A DNA stretch of 64,000 nucleotides from Flaccisagitta enflata (GCA_965153355.1 OZ231128.1:35092001-35156000), one strand, 5' to 3'. Positions 8,911 to 18,319 are shown, counted from the first letter of the stretch. Notes: generated by a model from the sequence alone, not told the origin. Numbers and translations: made by a program.

Positions 8911-8939
8911 GTCTCTCCGTCTTGGGGATAGTGGCTAGG
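8911..8939 (+). promoter_or_regulatory. Recurring module, copy 4
   Basis: T-tract, then GTCTCTCCGTCTTGGGGATA, then GTGGCTAGG. It is nearly identical to the copies at 9072 and 12430. Confidence 0.5.
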
Positions 8940-9071
8940 GCCTGTTCATTTCATCGTTTACTGTCATCATCCTCTCTCTAATTTCATCTCACCATCCTTC
9001 TTAGTTTCATTATTTCACTACTTCCTCCCACTGAAAAACATTTTATCCTCTCCTTTTTTTTCTCTGTCTGC

Positions 9072-9100
9072 GTCTCTCCGTCTTGGGGATTGTGGCGCAG
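9072..9100 (+). promoter_or_regulatory. Recurring module, copy 5
   Basis: T-tract, then GTCTCTCCGTCTTGGGGATT, then GTGGCGCAG, ending 57 bases before the exonuclease start codon. GTCT and AGAC could pair across the module. Confidence 0.5.
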
Positions 9101-9157
9101 ACTACCATCTCTAAACTCTTTCATTTCTCTCTTTTCTATTCATCATCATCTTTCACT

Positions 9158-12100
9158 ATGGCCTCCGGCGGCCGCGCTTCGCGTTCACCCTCTCCCGAGC
9201 TCAACGACTTCAACCTCAACTATGCCGGGAAGAAACAAAGAACAAAGTGGGAAAAGACTCGCGATAAAATCAAGGAGGCGAATTTACTAAAGGAAAGGGA
9301 GGATAAGTTAGTGAAAGCGGGCACCATTCAACGTCTCCCCATAGACATGGACACTGTCACTTTTGTCGATGACGACGCGGGTTTAGCAACGGAAATGCAG
9401 AAAATCCTCAATAGATCCCGTGAGTTGAAAGAACGTGGATTTAAGAACTTCATTTCCCTTGACACAGAGCAGAAACAGATTCCACGTCAGCCTAACCAAG
9501 TTTGCGTAATACAATTATCGTACAGCGTAAATCGTTACTTGATCCGCACCGTCGTCATCTTAACCGACTTTTGTGCAATTAGTCCACCGAAACACGCTGC
9601 AGCGGGAAGAAAGAAGTTCCTCCATGGGTCGTTTATGGACGTATTGTCGGACGAAAATACGGTTATTGTAGGTGATGCCGCACTTTTTGTTGAGTTGAAA
9701 ATGATAAACAATCAATACCATTTGAACGACGCCATCACCCAGATCATTGACGTTACAGCGATTTACAAAAAGATTCGCGTTTGGTTGAATAAGACGTCCA
9801 ACAATGACAAAGATACATGGTCGGCCAAAGATGCGTTCGACTTCGTTTTCGGCACTTGCCCCCCTACGACCCCCATTGTCTGGGAAAAAGATGTTGAGAC
9901 GCGAATGGTAAAGTGGGATCAGAAACTTTCGGCTTGGTCGGGTAAAATGCGCCGCTACGCCGCGGCGGATCCCAAGCTGATTCTCTATACTTTGTTCGGC
10001 GAAATCATATTCACCACAGGCTGGGACGCAATTAAGGTGAAAGATGGAATTCGATGGGACATTGCCAAATTCGCTCAGGCTATTCACGTGCGTGAAGATG
10101 GTATTTTTCCAGTTCTTGGTCTTAATTTGGACCCAATTGTCATTGACTACGACAATCTGGTAAACGCCTTTATTGTGGCTGATTTGTCTCTGCCCTTCCA
10201 CAAGTCTTTGGTCCCGTCTTACGTTTCCAACGGCGACGCCGGGAAAGTCGTGGAATCAGTTAGAGATAGGGGGGTTAGTTCCACTCAAATTGAAAAAATT
10301 TCAGTCACCGCTCAAGCCGCCTCTGATGAACAAAGCGAATCGGGCAACACCGCGTCTTCAGAGCACCGGTCCCCTAAGCCCCTGGGGGCCGCTTACAGCT
10401 CTACAAAAGACATCCACAGCCTCGGTTCCGGCGATGACGACGATGACAAAGACTCCAACGCCGATCGATTTCCGGGAATCCATGCCCAAGACGACTCTTT
10501 TAACAGTAAAGCGACGTCGGAATTAGATGATCGTGTAAGTGATAACCTTCCAATCTCCGTCGTCATTTCCGGAAACAACAGTCTCGTCAATGATAAAATG
10601 CCGGTTGATTCACATTCTGATGTCATAAACAATTCACGATCAGCCTTCATAAACGAAAGGAATCTTACGGTTTGCAATGTTGAGGATTGTGCTGAGCAGC
10701 AACCCATTGAAGTTGTCTCATCGTTGCGCAAACGTCGTAGTTTTGAGCGGGACGATATTTCTTCGGAAAAACAGGTCAAAGTTGGTCCGCATGAAGATGA
10801 AGTTAGAATTCCCGAGATTTTGGGGCCTTCTGAGTCCTACGCCCTCGATGACGACGCCGACTCGCTGGAATCCATTAAGGGTCATATATATTCCCGCATG
10901 ATCGGGGCCACCGATTATCACGACACTTGTAGCGACGCTTTCGTACAATTTTCATGTCATTCTTCCTCGCCTAACATTTATGACGCGATGGCCCTCACTA
11001 TTAAGAAGATTCAGGATCTTAAGCTGAAATCGAAAGTCGGCAAGGTCGCGATTTCCGTCGCGAGTTCAAATTGGGATTGGAAGCTGCTTTTTCAATCTTT
11101 TGTAAAACATGAAACCTACAACTCTGATCCTCTCTTCACTTTTTTCCGTCTTGACATTCTTGATCGAGTCCAGCCCCAATATCTTATTCTCCATTGCCGC
11201 ACCAAAAAAGCCCCAAATTTCCTTCAAGTTACCACTCTTATTCCCGCTGAAACCATATCTGCCTTTCTCACTTACGCGACTCATTTTGCCTTTAAAAGCG
11301 ATGAAGAGAAGGCGAAAATCATCCAAGAGTTTGGTATTCTGCCACCCGACAATCCCATTCTTACCGTCGATGAAATGTTTAGCGTCGACTTTTCGCCGGT
11401 AAACGTGAGTAAGCAGGTGGAAACGATTAGCCAAAGAAGAATGTTGCGTAACCCTTTTCTCGAATACTTCGTCGCCGTTGAGCCATACATTCGGTCTTAT
11501 TGCGACTCGTTCAAAGTCGGCGAAATTGAAAAATTTGAGTTAAAGGATAGAATTCATGCGTTCTGCACTAACGAGGAAATTAGTCGCCAAATCTGCGCAT
11601 ATCTCGACCTTGAAATTCCCCAACTTGCGTACCATCTTAGCCTCATGACCAATGCCCCAATTACGGAACGTGAGCTTGCGCCCCATCACACGCCTTGGGT
11701 TGATGTACAGTGCCTCAACTCCCCAAATCTGCATCAATTCGTTGTCGATCAGTCCTCCATGGTTGTTACACAATTGGATGAGATCAAAATCTTACAAAAT
11801 CATGTTGAAAAGGCTGACGTCGTTGTCATGGGCCAGTTGCAAAACAACTCTGTATTTGAGACCTCCGACGTTGTTTTCTTCATCTTTTACGTCGACAAAC
11901 AAATTTTCTTTCTCAAAGTTAACGATCTGCATGTCGACAGAAAAGTAGTTCAAGGACTCTTTTGCGCGGTGGAAAAAGCCAACCTGTACGTCCATATGGG
12001 AAAACTCACGGTAACCTTGGCTAGGAAATTCATTGGAACCTTCGCCCCAAAGAAAATAATTGACCACGCGCAGCTTGCCGACCAATTGGGTATGAGGGGC

Positions 12101-12346
12101 GATTTTAACACTCTCGCGCAGTCGGTTTTGAACGAAGATTTCTGCCGACGCACCTTGGCATCCCCACGGGAATTTTCGATTTCTACTCTTTCTAAGAAGC
12201 ACATCATCATCAAATTCCGGCTTCTCCGTCTCTTTGCAGTGCAGTTCCTTGGCACTGAGGTTTGGAATAAGGGACTTGCGGCTACGGCCGAGATCATTTA
12301 CAACAGAAAGGGAAAAAATCGTAAGGACTTCTTGAAGAAGAAATGA
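9158..12346 (+). CDS. Protein with a WRN/RNase D-type 3'-5' exonuclease domain
   Basis: 1062 residues from ATG 9158 (TTCACTATGGCC); upstream codons in frame lack an ATG. Residues about 60-290 match a DEDDy 3'-5' exonuclease domain: Exo I ISLDTEQ (Asp102, Glu104), a following core strand VCVIQLSY, IIDVTAIY (Asp198), and Exo III YAAAD (Tyr267, Asp271) followed by LILYTLFGEI. Exo II (IVGDAALFVELKM, residues 170-182) lacks the usual Asp, so activity may be weak or lost. Residues about 370-570 are an acidic, Ser-rich linker. Residues about 870-1045 resemble a second exonuclease fold (IIDHAQLADQLG, NTLAQSVL) with every catalytic motif absent. There are no introns. Relatives act on RNA or DNA 3' ends (WRN, Exd2, MUT-7), and inactive ones bind RNA (Exuperantia). 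The cellular role here is unknown. It lies between gypsy pol and an F-box gene and shares leader modules with the latter. Confidence 0.75.
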   Translation: MASGGRASRSPSPELNDFNLNYAGKKQRTKWEKTRDKIKEANLLKEREDKLVKAGTIQRLPIDMDTVTFVDDDAGLATEMQKILNRSRELKERGFKNFISLDTEQKQIPRQPNQVCVIQLSYSVNRYLIRTVVILTDFCAISPPKHAAAGRKKFLHGSFMDVLSDENTVIVGDAALFVELKMINNQYHLNDAITQIIDVTAIYKKIRVWLNKTSNNDKDTWSAKDAFDFVFGTCPPTTPIVWEKDVETRMVKWDQKLSAWSGKMRRYAAADPKLILYTLFGEIIFTTGWDAIKVKDGIRWDIAKFAQAIHVREDGIFPVLGLNLDPIVIDYDNLVNAFIVADLSLPFHKSLVPSYVSNGDAGKVVESVRDRGVSSTQIEKISVTAQAASDEQSESGNTASSEHRSPKPLGAAYSSTKDIHSLGSGDDDDDKDSNADRFPGIHAQDDSFNSKATSELDDRVSDNLPISVVISGNNSLVNDKMPVDSHSDVINNSRSAFINERNLTVCNVEDCAEQQPIEVVSSLRKRRSFERDDISSEKQVKVGPHEDEVRIPEILGPSESYALDDDADSLESIKGHIYSRMIGATDYHDTCSDAFVQFSCHSSSPNIYDAMALTIKKIQDLKLKSKVGKVAISVASSNWDWKLLFQSFVKHETYNSDPLFTFFRLDILDRVQPQYLILHCRTKKAPNFLQVTTLIPAETISAFLTYATHFAFKSDEEKAKIIQEFGILPPDNPILTVDEMFSVDFSPVNVSKQVETISQRRMLRNPFLEYFVAVEPYIRSYCDSFKVGEIEKFELKDRIHAFCTNEEISRQICAYLDLEIPQLAYHLSLMTNAPITERELAPHHTPWVDVQCLNSPNLHQFVVDQSSMVVTQLDEIKILQNHVEKADVVVMGQLQNNSVFETSDVVFFIFYVDKQIFFLKVNDLHVDRKVVQGLFCAVEKANLYVHMGKLTVTLARKFIGTFAPKKIIDHAQLADQLGMRGDFNTLAQSVLNEDFCRRTLASPREFSISTLSKKHIIIKFRLLRLFAVQFLGTEVWNKGLAATAEIIYNRKGKNRKDFLKKK

Positions 12347-12887
12347 TTCGTCTGTCTCTTCACTGTGATATTTACTCATTGAAACGTCTAACATTCTTCA
12401 TTTTATCCTACAGGTTTTTTTTTGTCTTTGCCTCTCCGTCTTGGGGATTGTGGCTTAGACACTTAGGTTTTTATCATTTTCTTTCTTTTTGCGCTTATCT
12501 TTTTTTTATCGTCTCTCCCTCTCTTCTTGAGCCTCATGGGTTTGACATTTTTTTTTTAATTTACTGGTAAGTCTATATAGTTTAAAATATTAGAATCACG
12601 ACATTTACAAAACGACTTTTCTACCTCCAGACTGTTTACGTATTACTTACATTTACAACGATCAAGTTAAACCTTTTTTTTCCCGTCGTTATTAAATCAA
12701 GTTTTTCCGCGATTGCGCCGCTTCTGTTATCAACTCTCTACGTTCTACATTGATCATCCTTCATATCTGCTCAAGGTTAAGTATTTACTTTCAGTTGTTG
12801 TTGCCTTTATTTTTCAAGTCATTCAGGTCAAATTTCTCTTTTGATTTACAAGAGACACATTCCAATCAGACAAGATCAGATTTAATC
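12347..12887. other. Spacer/leader of the F-box gene with a likely 5' UTR intron
   Basis: No coding frame is seen. It holds the sixth module (12430-12458) and T-tracts. A strong donor CTGGTAAGT has its GT at 12567-12568, and possible acceptors end at 12794 (TTTACTTTCAG), 12818 (TTTTTCAAG) and 12826 (TCATTCAG). Splicing would join the module-bearing leader close to the ATG at 12888. Confidence 0.45.
12430..12458 (+). promoter_or_regulatory. Recurring module, copy 6
   Basis: T-tract, then GCCTCTCCGTCTTGGGGATT, then GTGGCTTAG. It shares 21 of 22 core bases with the copy before the exonuclease gene, linking the two genes. Confidence 0.5.
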
Positions 12888-14195
12888 ATGGGAATTGAAA
12901 TCAGCAAAATTCCATTTCCGAATCAAGATGTGTCAGAATGCATTTTGAAGTATCTCTCGGTAGATGACGCCAGGGAACTCATGATTACCTCGAAATATAT
13001 CCACCATCAAGTTGTCACCATAAGGGAATTCTGGCTCAAGAGAGCCCAGCAGCTTTTTGCAATTGATCCTGCCCACTTTCGTGCCCTCAGAGATCCATCA
13101 GTTTATGAGCAATGTGTGTTAGTGAAGAAAGTTTGTGAGGCGCACATCGAATACTGCGCCATCAAAGCGCAAATCTTCTCGGCTGACTCAGCCTCCGACG
13201 TCTCAATGTCATTCCCTACGGTGGTGGACGGCATCTCCGTGGACACGGCTGCCTCTCTCATGGCGGTTGCGACGTCAAAGAAAATCGAGATCTTCTCTCT
13301 TCTTGAGTTCGGTAGTCCGGCAATCGTCACTATCGACACGGCGATTGAGTGTTATCGCCAAATCGTTCTCCATGGCGACTTCCTCTTCTTGCGTCCTCCG
13401 GTCGATGAACATCGTCATCATTTCGACGTCTACAACTGGGTGAGCCATTCGGACGTCTACTCAGTTGTCCCACGTTATTTTCCAGCCATGCGTCGACCGT
13501 TGAAGAAATCGGAGAATTATTTGGCTACTTACATCCTCGCTTTTGATGCCGTCGTTGCGTATTCGTTGGGCCGTCACGACGACTTCAATCCCACTCCGGT
13601 CAATATCTCCTACGATAGGAGCGTTAGTGGGCAAATCTCCTTCGTCTACGATTACGACGTTGTCGGGAAGGATATTTTCCTTCTCATTGATCGCGATGCC
13701 TCATTCGTTGTTGAACGCCATCACATTCCCTCTGGCCAAATCACGGAGAAGTTCCTCGTCGCATCCCCGTCGGTTCTCCATGAGCCGCGCTTGGCTTATC
13801 CTCACGTCCTCATCGCTCAGAAGCCCTTGTCCGGGAATGCCAACTACGCCGATGAAAATTTCCGTTTCTATGGCGTCAACATCGTCATCGATGATCCTGG
13901 TCAGCGTTATGGCGAGATTCGTGTTCCACGCCATTTTTCACGAATCAGGGCCAACATGTTGCACCATGCAACCTCTTCTGACGTCTTCTTTCATGCCTTG
14001 GTCGACTACAGCGAACCGGGTACGCGCTTCGTCTTCGTGGGTGAGAACAGATTCCGCGTTTGCGAGTATGTCGACTTCGTCATTCCGACCTTCTGTTTTG
14101 AGCCATTTGGACTTTCCATCATTTATGCCCGTGGTAACAACGTTACGCTCGTGAGATTCTACGATCACCTTGATTCTTTTTCTCAGTCTCTGTGA
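12888..14195 (+). CDS. F-box-like protein with a propeller-like C-terminal region
   Basis: 435 residues from ATG 12888 (TTAATCATGG). The upstream in-frame stretch has no ATG and looks like leader. Residues 8 to about 52 follow the F-box pattern: IPFPNQDVSECILKYLSVDD, then ARELMITSKYIHH and EFWLKRAQ. An F-box would recruit Skp1 and an SCF ubiquitin ligase. The rest has repeated beta-strand segments (ISVDTAASLMAVATSKKIEIF and similar) that suggest a WD/Kelch-like propeller for substrate binding, but no repeat is clear enough to name. The N-terminus MGIEIS fits an N-myristoylation signal (Gly2, Ser6), which would place the protein at membranes. There is no intron in the coding sequence. It follows the exonuclease gene on the same strand and shares its leader module. 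The F-box call is moderate and the target is unknown. Confidence 0.6.
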   Translation: MGIEISKIPFPNQDVSECILKYLSVDDARELMITSKYIHHQVVTIREFWLKRAQQLFAIDPAHFRALRDPSVYEQCVLVKKVCEAHIEYCAIKAQIFSADSASDVSMSFPTVVDGISVDTAASLMAVATSKKIEIFSLLEFGSPAIVTIDTAIECYRQIVLHGDFLFLRPPVDEHRHHFDVYNWVSHSDVYSVVPRYFPAMRRPLKKSENYLATYILAFDAVVAYSLGRHDDFNPTPVNISYDRSVSGQISFVYDYDVVGKDIFLLIDRDASFVVERHHIPSGQITEKFLVASPSVLHEPRLAYPHVLIAQKPLSGNANYADENFRFYGVNIVIDDPGQRYGEIRVPRHFSRIRANMLHHATSSDVFFHALVDYSEPGTRFVFVGENRFRVCEYVDFVIPTFCFEPFGLSIIYARGNNVTLVRFYDHLDSFSQSL

Positions 14196-14876
14196 TTCTC
14201 GTTATTTTGTTGCCCATTTTCTTCTCTTTACAAAGAATTTGATGTTTGTGTTTCTTGTTTTTTTTCTCTTTCCGCGGATTTTGACGAGATAAGTGGTTTA
14301 CTTTCTCTGCTGATCATGTTTTCGATTATCCTTGTCCCGTTGGCATTTAGATTCCCGTTTAGTTCTGTACGTCGTTTTTTGCGCTCTTTTGGCCTATGTT
14401 TTGGTTTTTGTTGGTCAGTGTTTTGTCTCGTCCTCATTTTTTTTCTCTTTTTCTTCTTTGGTTTTGTCGCCTCGGCCCTTGAGGTCGAGACTTACGGCAT
14501 TTCCTTTCCTAGTTTTTTTTTTTTTCTTTTCTTGAGTTGTGTCTTTTCACTTTTTCTTTCCTCCTTCTGTTGGTCGCCACTGCCCTTGAGGCTGTGATTT
14601 ACGGCTGACTAGCTTCTTTTTTTTTCTTGTTATTTTTGCGACGAGGACGTCTTTATTTCCGGAAGGCCAACGTATATGTGGCAGAGCGTAAGTGGTCCAC
14701 TGAGGAGTGATGCAATAATCTCATTTGCATATTGTCGATGAGCATTCATCGACTTATAAGTTTTCATGTTATATTTTCATTAGTTTGTTATTTAGTTATC
14801 CTTACTCCTCTTGTTGTCTAGTTTTCATAGCTATATTGTTATTATGGTTTTATTGATGATAAACTAGTTAAATAAC

Positions 14877-14973
14877 CACTTGTTGGTCTCAACTCTGAGT
14901 GGCTTGATAGTATTTAGTAGTTTTAATCTATCCAAAGGAAAACTTAGCCACTCAGCTTGGGTCTACCAAGTTC
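14877..14973. repeat. 28-bp imperfect inverted repeat
   Basis: The arms CACTTGTTGGTCTCAACTCT.. and ..GGGTCTACCAAGTTC pair, including a perfect GAGTGGCT/AGCCACTC core, around a 41-base loop. It could be an RNA stem near the transcript end. Confidence 0.5.
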
Positions 14974-15051
14974 AGGGACACAGTCACTTGATGACCTCCC
15001 ACTTCCAGCTTGTAGTATATCATCATTGTCAGATACTCAGTGTGTATTCTT

Positions 15052-15057
15052 AATAAA
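15052..15057 (+). terminator. Poly(A) signal AATAAA
   Basis: AATAAA lies about 860 bases after the F-box stop codon. It is the clearest poly(A) signal found on the plus strand downstream of that gene. Confidence 0.3.
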
Positions 15058-15209
15058 GGCAACAACTGTATGAAATAAGCTAAATAGGTTCTTCTTCTTT
15101 CACTCAGATGTGAAATGCCTTAGAGGCTCACTTGGCGATGTAACACTAAAAACACTCTTAGAGGGCAAAGGAAACCTGGTCTCCTTTGAGGGTAGCTCGT
15201 TCAAGAACA

Positions 15210-15256
15210 AGGAACAAGTCAAGGAACAAGTCGAGGAACAAGTCAAGGAACAAGGT
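15210..15256. repeat. 12-bp tandem repeat AAGGAACAAGTC
   Basis: Four near-identical copies of a 12-base unit. The surrounding 15,061-15,616 holds no gene that I can see. Confidence 0.7.
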
Positions 15257-15616
15257 TAGTAAGTAGCTTTGAATTGGTGACATGGTGGATGTTTGGTCTT
15301 ATCAATGGCAATTGCCTCATCCCTCATGGATCGACTAGGTATACCCTGCCCCACATTCTTTCTGGATATGATCACATCACATTTATGCTTTATTATAATC
15401 TTATTATAATCTTGGAAGTGATCTTGTCCAACGTTCTAAAGCATCATAACTAAATTCATTAGTCAGGTCAACAATGTAAAAAAAAACTCATGATATTACT
15501 AAGTGAAAATCAGTACCATTTTCATAGGGCTGCTTTACTCATCTTTTTTGGGGGAGGGGGCATCCATCATGGAGGGAGCAACCATTAGATAAAGATAATA
15601 AACACCTTTTCATTTA

Positions 15617-16350
15617 TTAGTCGCCTTCATGCAACTCTACATTCTACAACCCGCTTTGCAGTCAGCGGACAAAACACAATAGGTATATATATCACTCCGT
15701 TGGTTTTGATCCAACCTACTGTTGTTGAACAGAATGCTATAAACAACAACTGGTTGTTGAAATTACAGCCGGCTGTTAAGTTACAAAGCTGGCAAAAATC
15801 CAACTTTCACCAAATAGAATGAGACCTGCAGATTCATAATTCTGATGAAATTCTGAGAAATTTGATATGTCACACTTTTTATGAGAAACAATTTTTTTAA
15901 CATTGCATTATAATTAAATTAAACATTGATAAAAATTTTTGTTTTTATATAAAAGTATATATTGTGACATATCAAATTTACCAGAATTTCATCAGGATTA
16001 TGAATCTGCAGGTCTCATTCTATTTGGTGAAAGTTGGATTTTTACCAACTTTGTAACTTAACAGCCGGCTGTAATTTCAACAACCAGTTGTTGTTTACAG
16101 CATTCTGTTCAGCATCAGTGGGTTGAATCAAAACCAACGGAGTGATATATATACCTATTGTGTTTTGTCCGCTGAATGTTTGTCCATCCGTCGGTCCGTC
16201 CATCAAATGTTATCTTTTTTTTTTTTATTCTTCAGCATTTTTGGGCAGTCATTGCATTACTACTCATGCCCAAATACATGGTTTAACTTTTTATCACTGC
16301 CCCTGCAGACCCGCACGCAACTTGGGTACCCATGCATCCGGCCTAGTCAC
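15617..16350 (-). repeat. GTCGCG-family repeat split by a foldback element
   Basis: TTAGTCGCCTTCATGCAACT then CTACA..CCCGCTTTG at the left, and CCGTCGGTCCGTCC...ACTGCCCCTGCAGACCCGC ...CATCCGGCCTAG at the right, are the two halves of one family copy. They are separated by the insertion at 15659-16178. Confidence 0.65.
15659..16178. mobile_element. 520-bp foldback element with TTTG target duplication
   Basis: Arms of about 215 bases (15659-15873 and 15964-16178) are near-perfect reverse complements. They start CAGTCAGCGGAC and end GTCCGCTGAATG, around a 90-base AT-rich loop. TTTG flanks both sides (15655-15658 and 16179-16182) and fits a 4-bp target duplication. There is no coding capacity, so it would need a transposase from elsewhere. 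A transcript would form a long double-stranded RNA. Confidence 0.75.
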
Positions 16351-17073
16351 TTTACACGTTACATCGCCAGTATGAAGACCTTGCTTGCCTCTGTGAGTAA
16401 CGAAGGAATTTTCTTTCTACGGTGCCGAAAATTGGCAGACATAAAAAGTTGTTTCTGGCAACTATAAAATTCCGTCCCAAAAGAAATTGGAATCCAGACT
16501 TTTATGAGAGCTCACCTTCACTGAAGGCTTCACACCAGTCGATGAGAAATCCTCAGTCCTTGGCCCAGCACAAAAAGTACGGTAAATAATTGCATGTATA
16601 ATTATGAGCAAGGCTCTGAGTGTTTTACAAAAACAAAAAAAATACAAAAACGAAAACAAACACACAAAAAAGAGGTCTGACCAGTAGGAATTGTTTGAAT
16701 CATTGTTAAACAACGGCAGCTGATTGCTTATCGTAAACGGTAAATTTCTTATTTCTGATTGGATACATTGATACGATAATTGAGTGAAAACAAGCCGATA
16801 CGACAAACATGACGGTGTGCGTAAAGACGAATTGGCATAGCAACTCAAACTGTCGCGTGCACGAGAACGATTGAAGCGTTTGATGAGCATAGCGAGCTCG
16901 TTGAGAAGCAGTGATGAATGACTTTACTATGGAAAAAAGCGTGGCCGACCGACGGACCGACTCACCAAAGGCATAATGAACTAGACCGCATATTAGTTTT
17001 TGCGCTCCTAGCAATCCAGATACAGGAGAATTCATTTGCATTCCTCTTAATAATTAACATAACTCAACACGAC
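16351..17073. other. Spacer without a recognised gene
   Basis: AT-rich sequence with fragments of dispersed repeats (ACCGACGGACCGAC near 16945). The minus-strand frames of 111-142 codons have no domain and look accidental. Confidence 0.4.
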
Positions 17074-17527
17074 TTTTTAGTCGCGTGCACGCGACTCTAC
17101 ACCTTGCCCTGTCGGTCGGTAGGTCGTTCGGTCGGTCCGTCCGTAACATTTTTAAAATTATGACTTTTTTAAGGTTTTTTAAGGTAATTTAAGGTACTCT
17201 AGGGTATTTCAGGGTACTTTAGGGTACTTTAGGGTACTTTAGGGTATTTAAGTTTTTTTCTAGGTGCTTAAGGTACTTTGGGGTACTTTCAGATATTTTC
17301 GGGTACTTCTAGGTATTTTTGAGTATTTTTGGGTATTTCTGGGTATTTTTGGATATCTTTGGGTATTTTTGGGTGTTTTTGGGAATTGTATTGGACCAAT
17401 ATTGTGACGATATTGTATCGATATTGTATCGACATTGTATCAATACATATCGCGTGGCCTTGGGGGGAGGAACTCTTTTGTTTGTCATTTCCAGACGCAC
17501 GCGACTGTTGCCCTCTTGGGCTTGTTA
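17074..17527 (-). repeat. GTCGCG-family copy with internal GGGTA-type tandem repeat
   Basis: It begins TTTTTAGTCGCGTGCACGCG and GTCGGTCGGTAGGTCG and ends GACGCACGCGACTG..GGGCTTGTTAG. Between these lies a decamer-like array (AGGGTACTTT, then GGGTATTTTT) at about 17160-17390. Confidence 0.6.
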
Positions 17528-17682
17528 GTGGCGAAATCGCGACGCTGTATAAGGCTTTGTCTGGCCGTCCGTGATTCTGTGGCTCTGTAACTCATTAGTC
17601 AAGGCTCCGTACCGCACAAGTCGAAAAGTGTAGATAAGCGTGTTTTTGCCCCTGTCCGCTAGTCGGCGATGATGTTGTAACT

Positions 17683-17826
17683 GGGAATGTGGATGAGGAA
17701 GCGGTCGATTTTCGTTCCGCTTCTACCGCTACCGCTTCCGCTTCCGCTTCCATCTTGCAAATCAAATACTAAAAGCTATCCCATCGACTTAATTGGAAGT
17801 GGTCAATTGCTTCTACATCCCTACAG
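17683..17826. mobile_element. Small inverted-repeat element with a GGAAGC hexanucleotide core
   Basis: The ends GGGAATGTGGATGAGGAAGC and GGAAGTGGTCAATTGCTTC..ACATCCCT, around (CCGCTT)n, match the element at 50345-50488 in reverse order. The two copies define a small non-autonomous family. Confidence 0.5.
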
Positions 17827-18319
17827 CTGGAACCCCGCGTTTCTTGTTTTCATCCTGAAACGCTATGCGACGTTTTACTTCCGGCGAAATGCAAATAGGA
17901 AAACTTTCAATTACTATGTAAATGAGACGTTTCATTTGTTCATCACTCTTATTCAATTCTCTACAGCCGCCTACCAAAACATGCAATCACGAGAGGAAAC
18001 ATAGAAAAAAAACAAGGCCAGGAGATGTTCAATAGATGCGTCCACTTTTGAAACAAGATAAAATAAGAGAAAAGAAATCAAGAAATCAAGAAATCAAGAA
18101 ATCAAGAAAAACCCTCAAAATCCCGTGGAGAAGTTTTCGTGTTACCTATGGATGGACGGATCTACGGACACACCCTCTTACAGAGATGCCAGACCTGAAT
18201 GTTAGAAAATGTTCAAAGTCTCATTCTGTTTAATGAAGTGTTGTGCACGAATAAAGAAATAAATGACTGAAAAAGCAGAAACCAGGGCGACTCAATTTAT
18301 ACATGGCCATGACAGTAAC

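Larger units (their letters stand above)
8192..9157. other. Spacer between gypsy frames and exonuclease gene
   Basis: No gene is seen. It holds a GTCGCG/CGCGAC inverted repeat at 8378-8393, a TATA box at 8559, an AATAAA at 8630, T-tracts and two copies of the recurring module at 8911-8939 and 9072-9100. The TATA box followed 70 bases later by AATAAA resembles the U3-R order of an LTR, but no second copy of this stretch is present in the window. Confidence 0.5.
14196..15060. other. T-rich trailer with two modules, hairpins and a poly(A) signal
   Basis: No credible frame is seen. Two diverged copies of the module lie at 14478-14499 (GCCCTTGAGG then TCGAGACTTACGG) and 14582-14603. GTCGATGA pairs with TCATCGAC around a four-base loop at 14734-14753. 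A longer inverted repeat lies at 14877-14904 and 14946-14973. AATAAA at 15052 may end the F-box transcript. A GTAAGT donor-like site lies near 14690. Confidence 0.45.
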
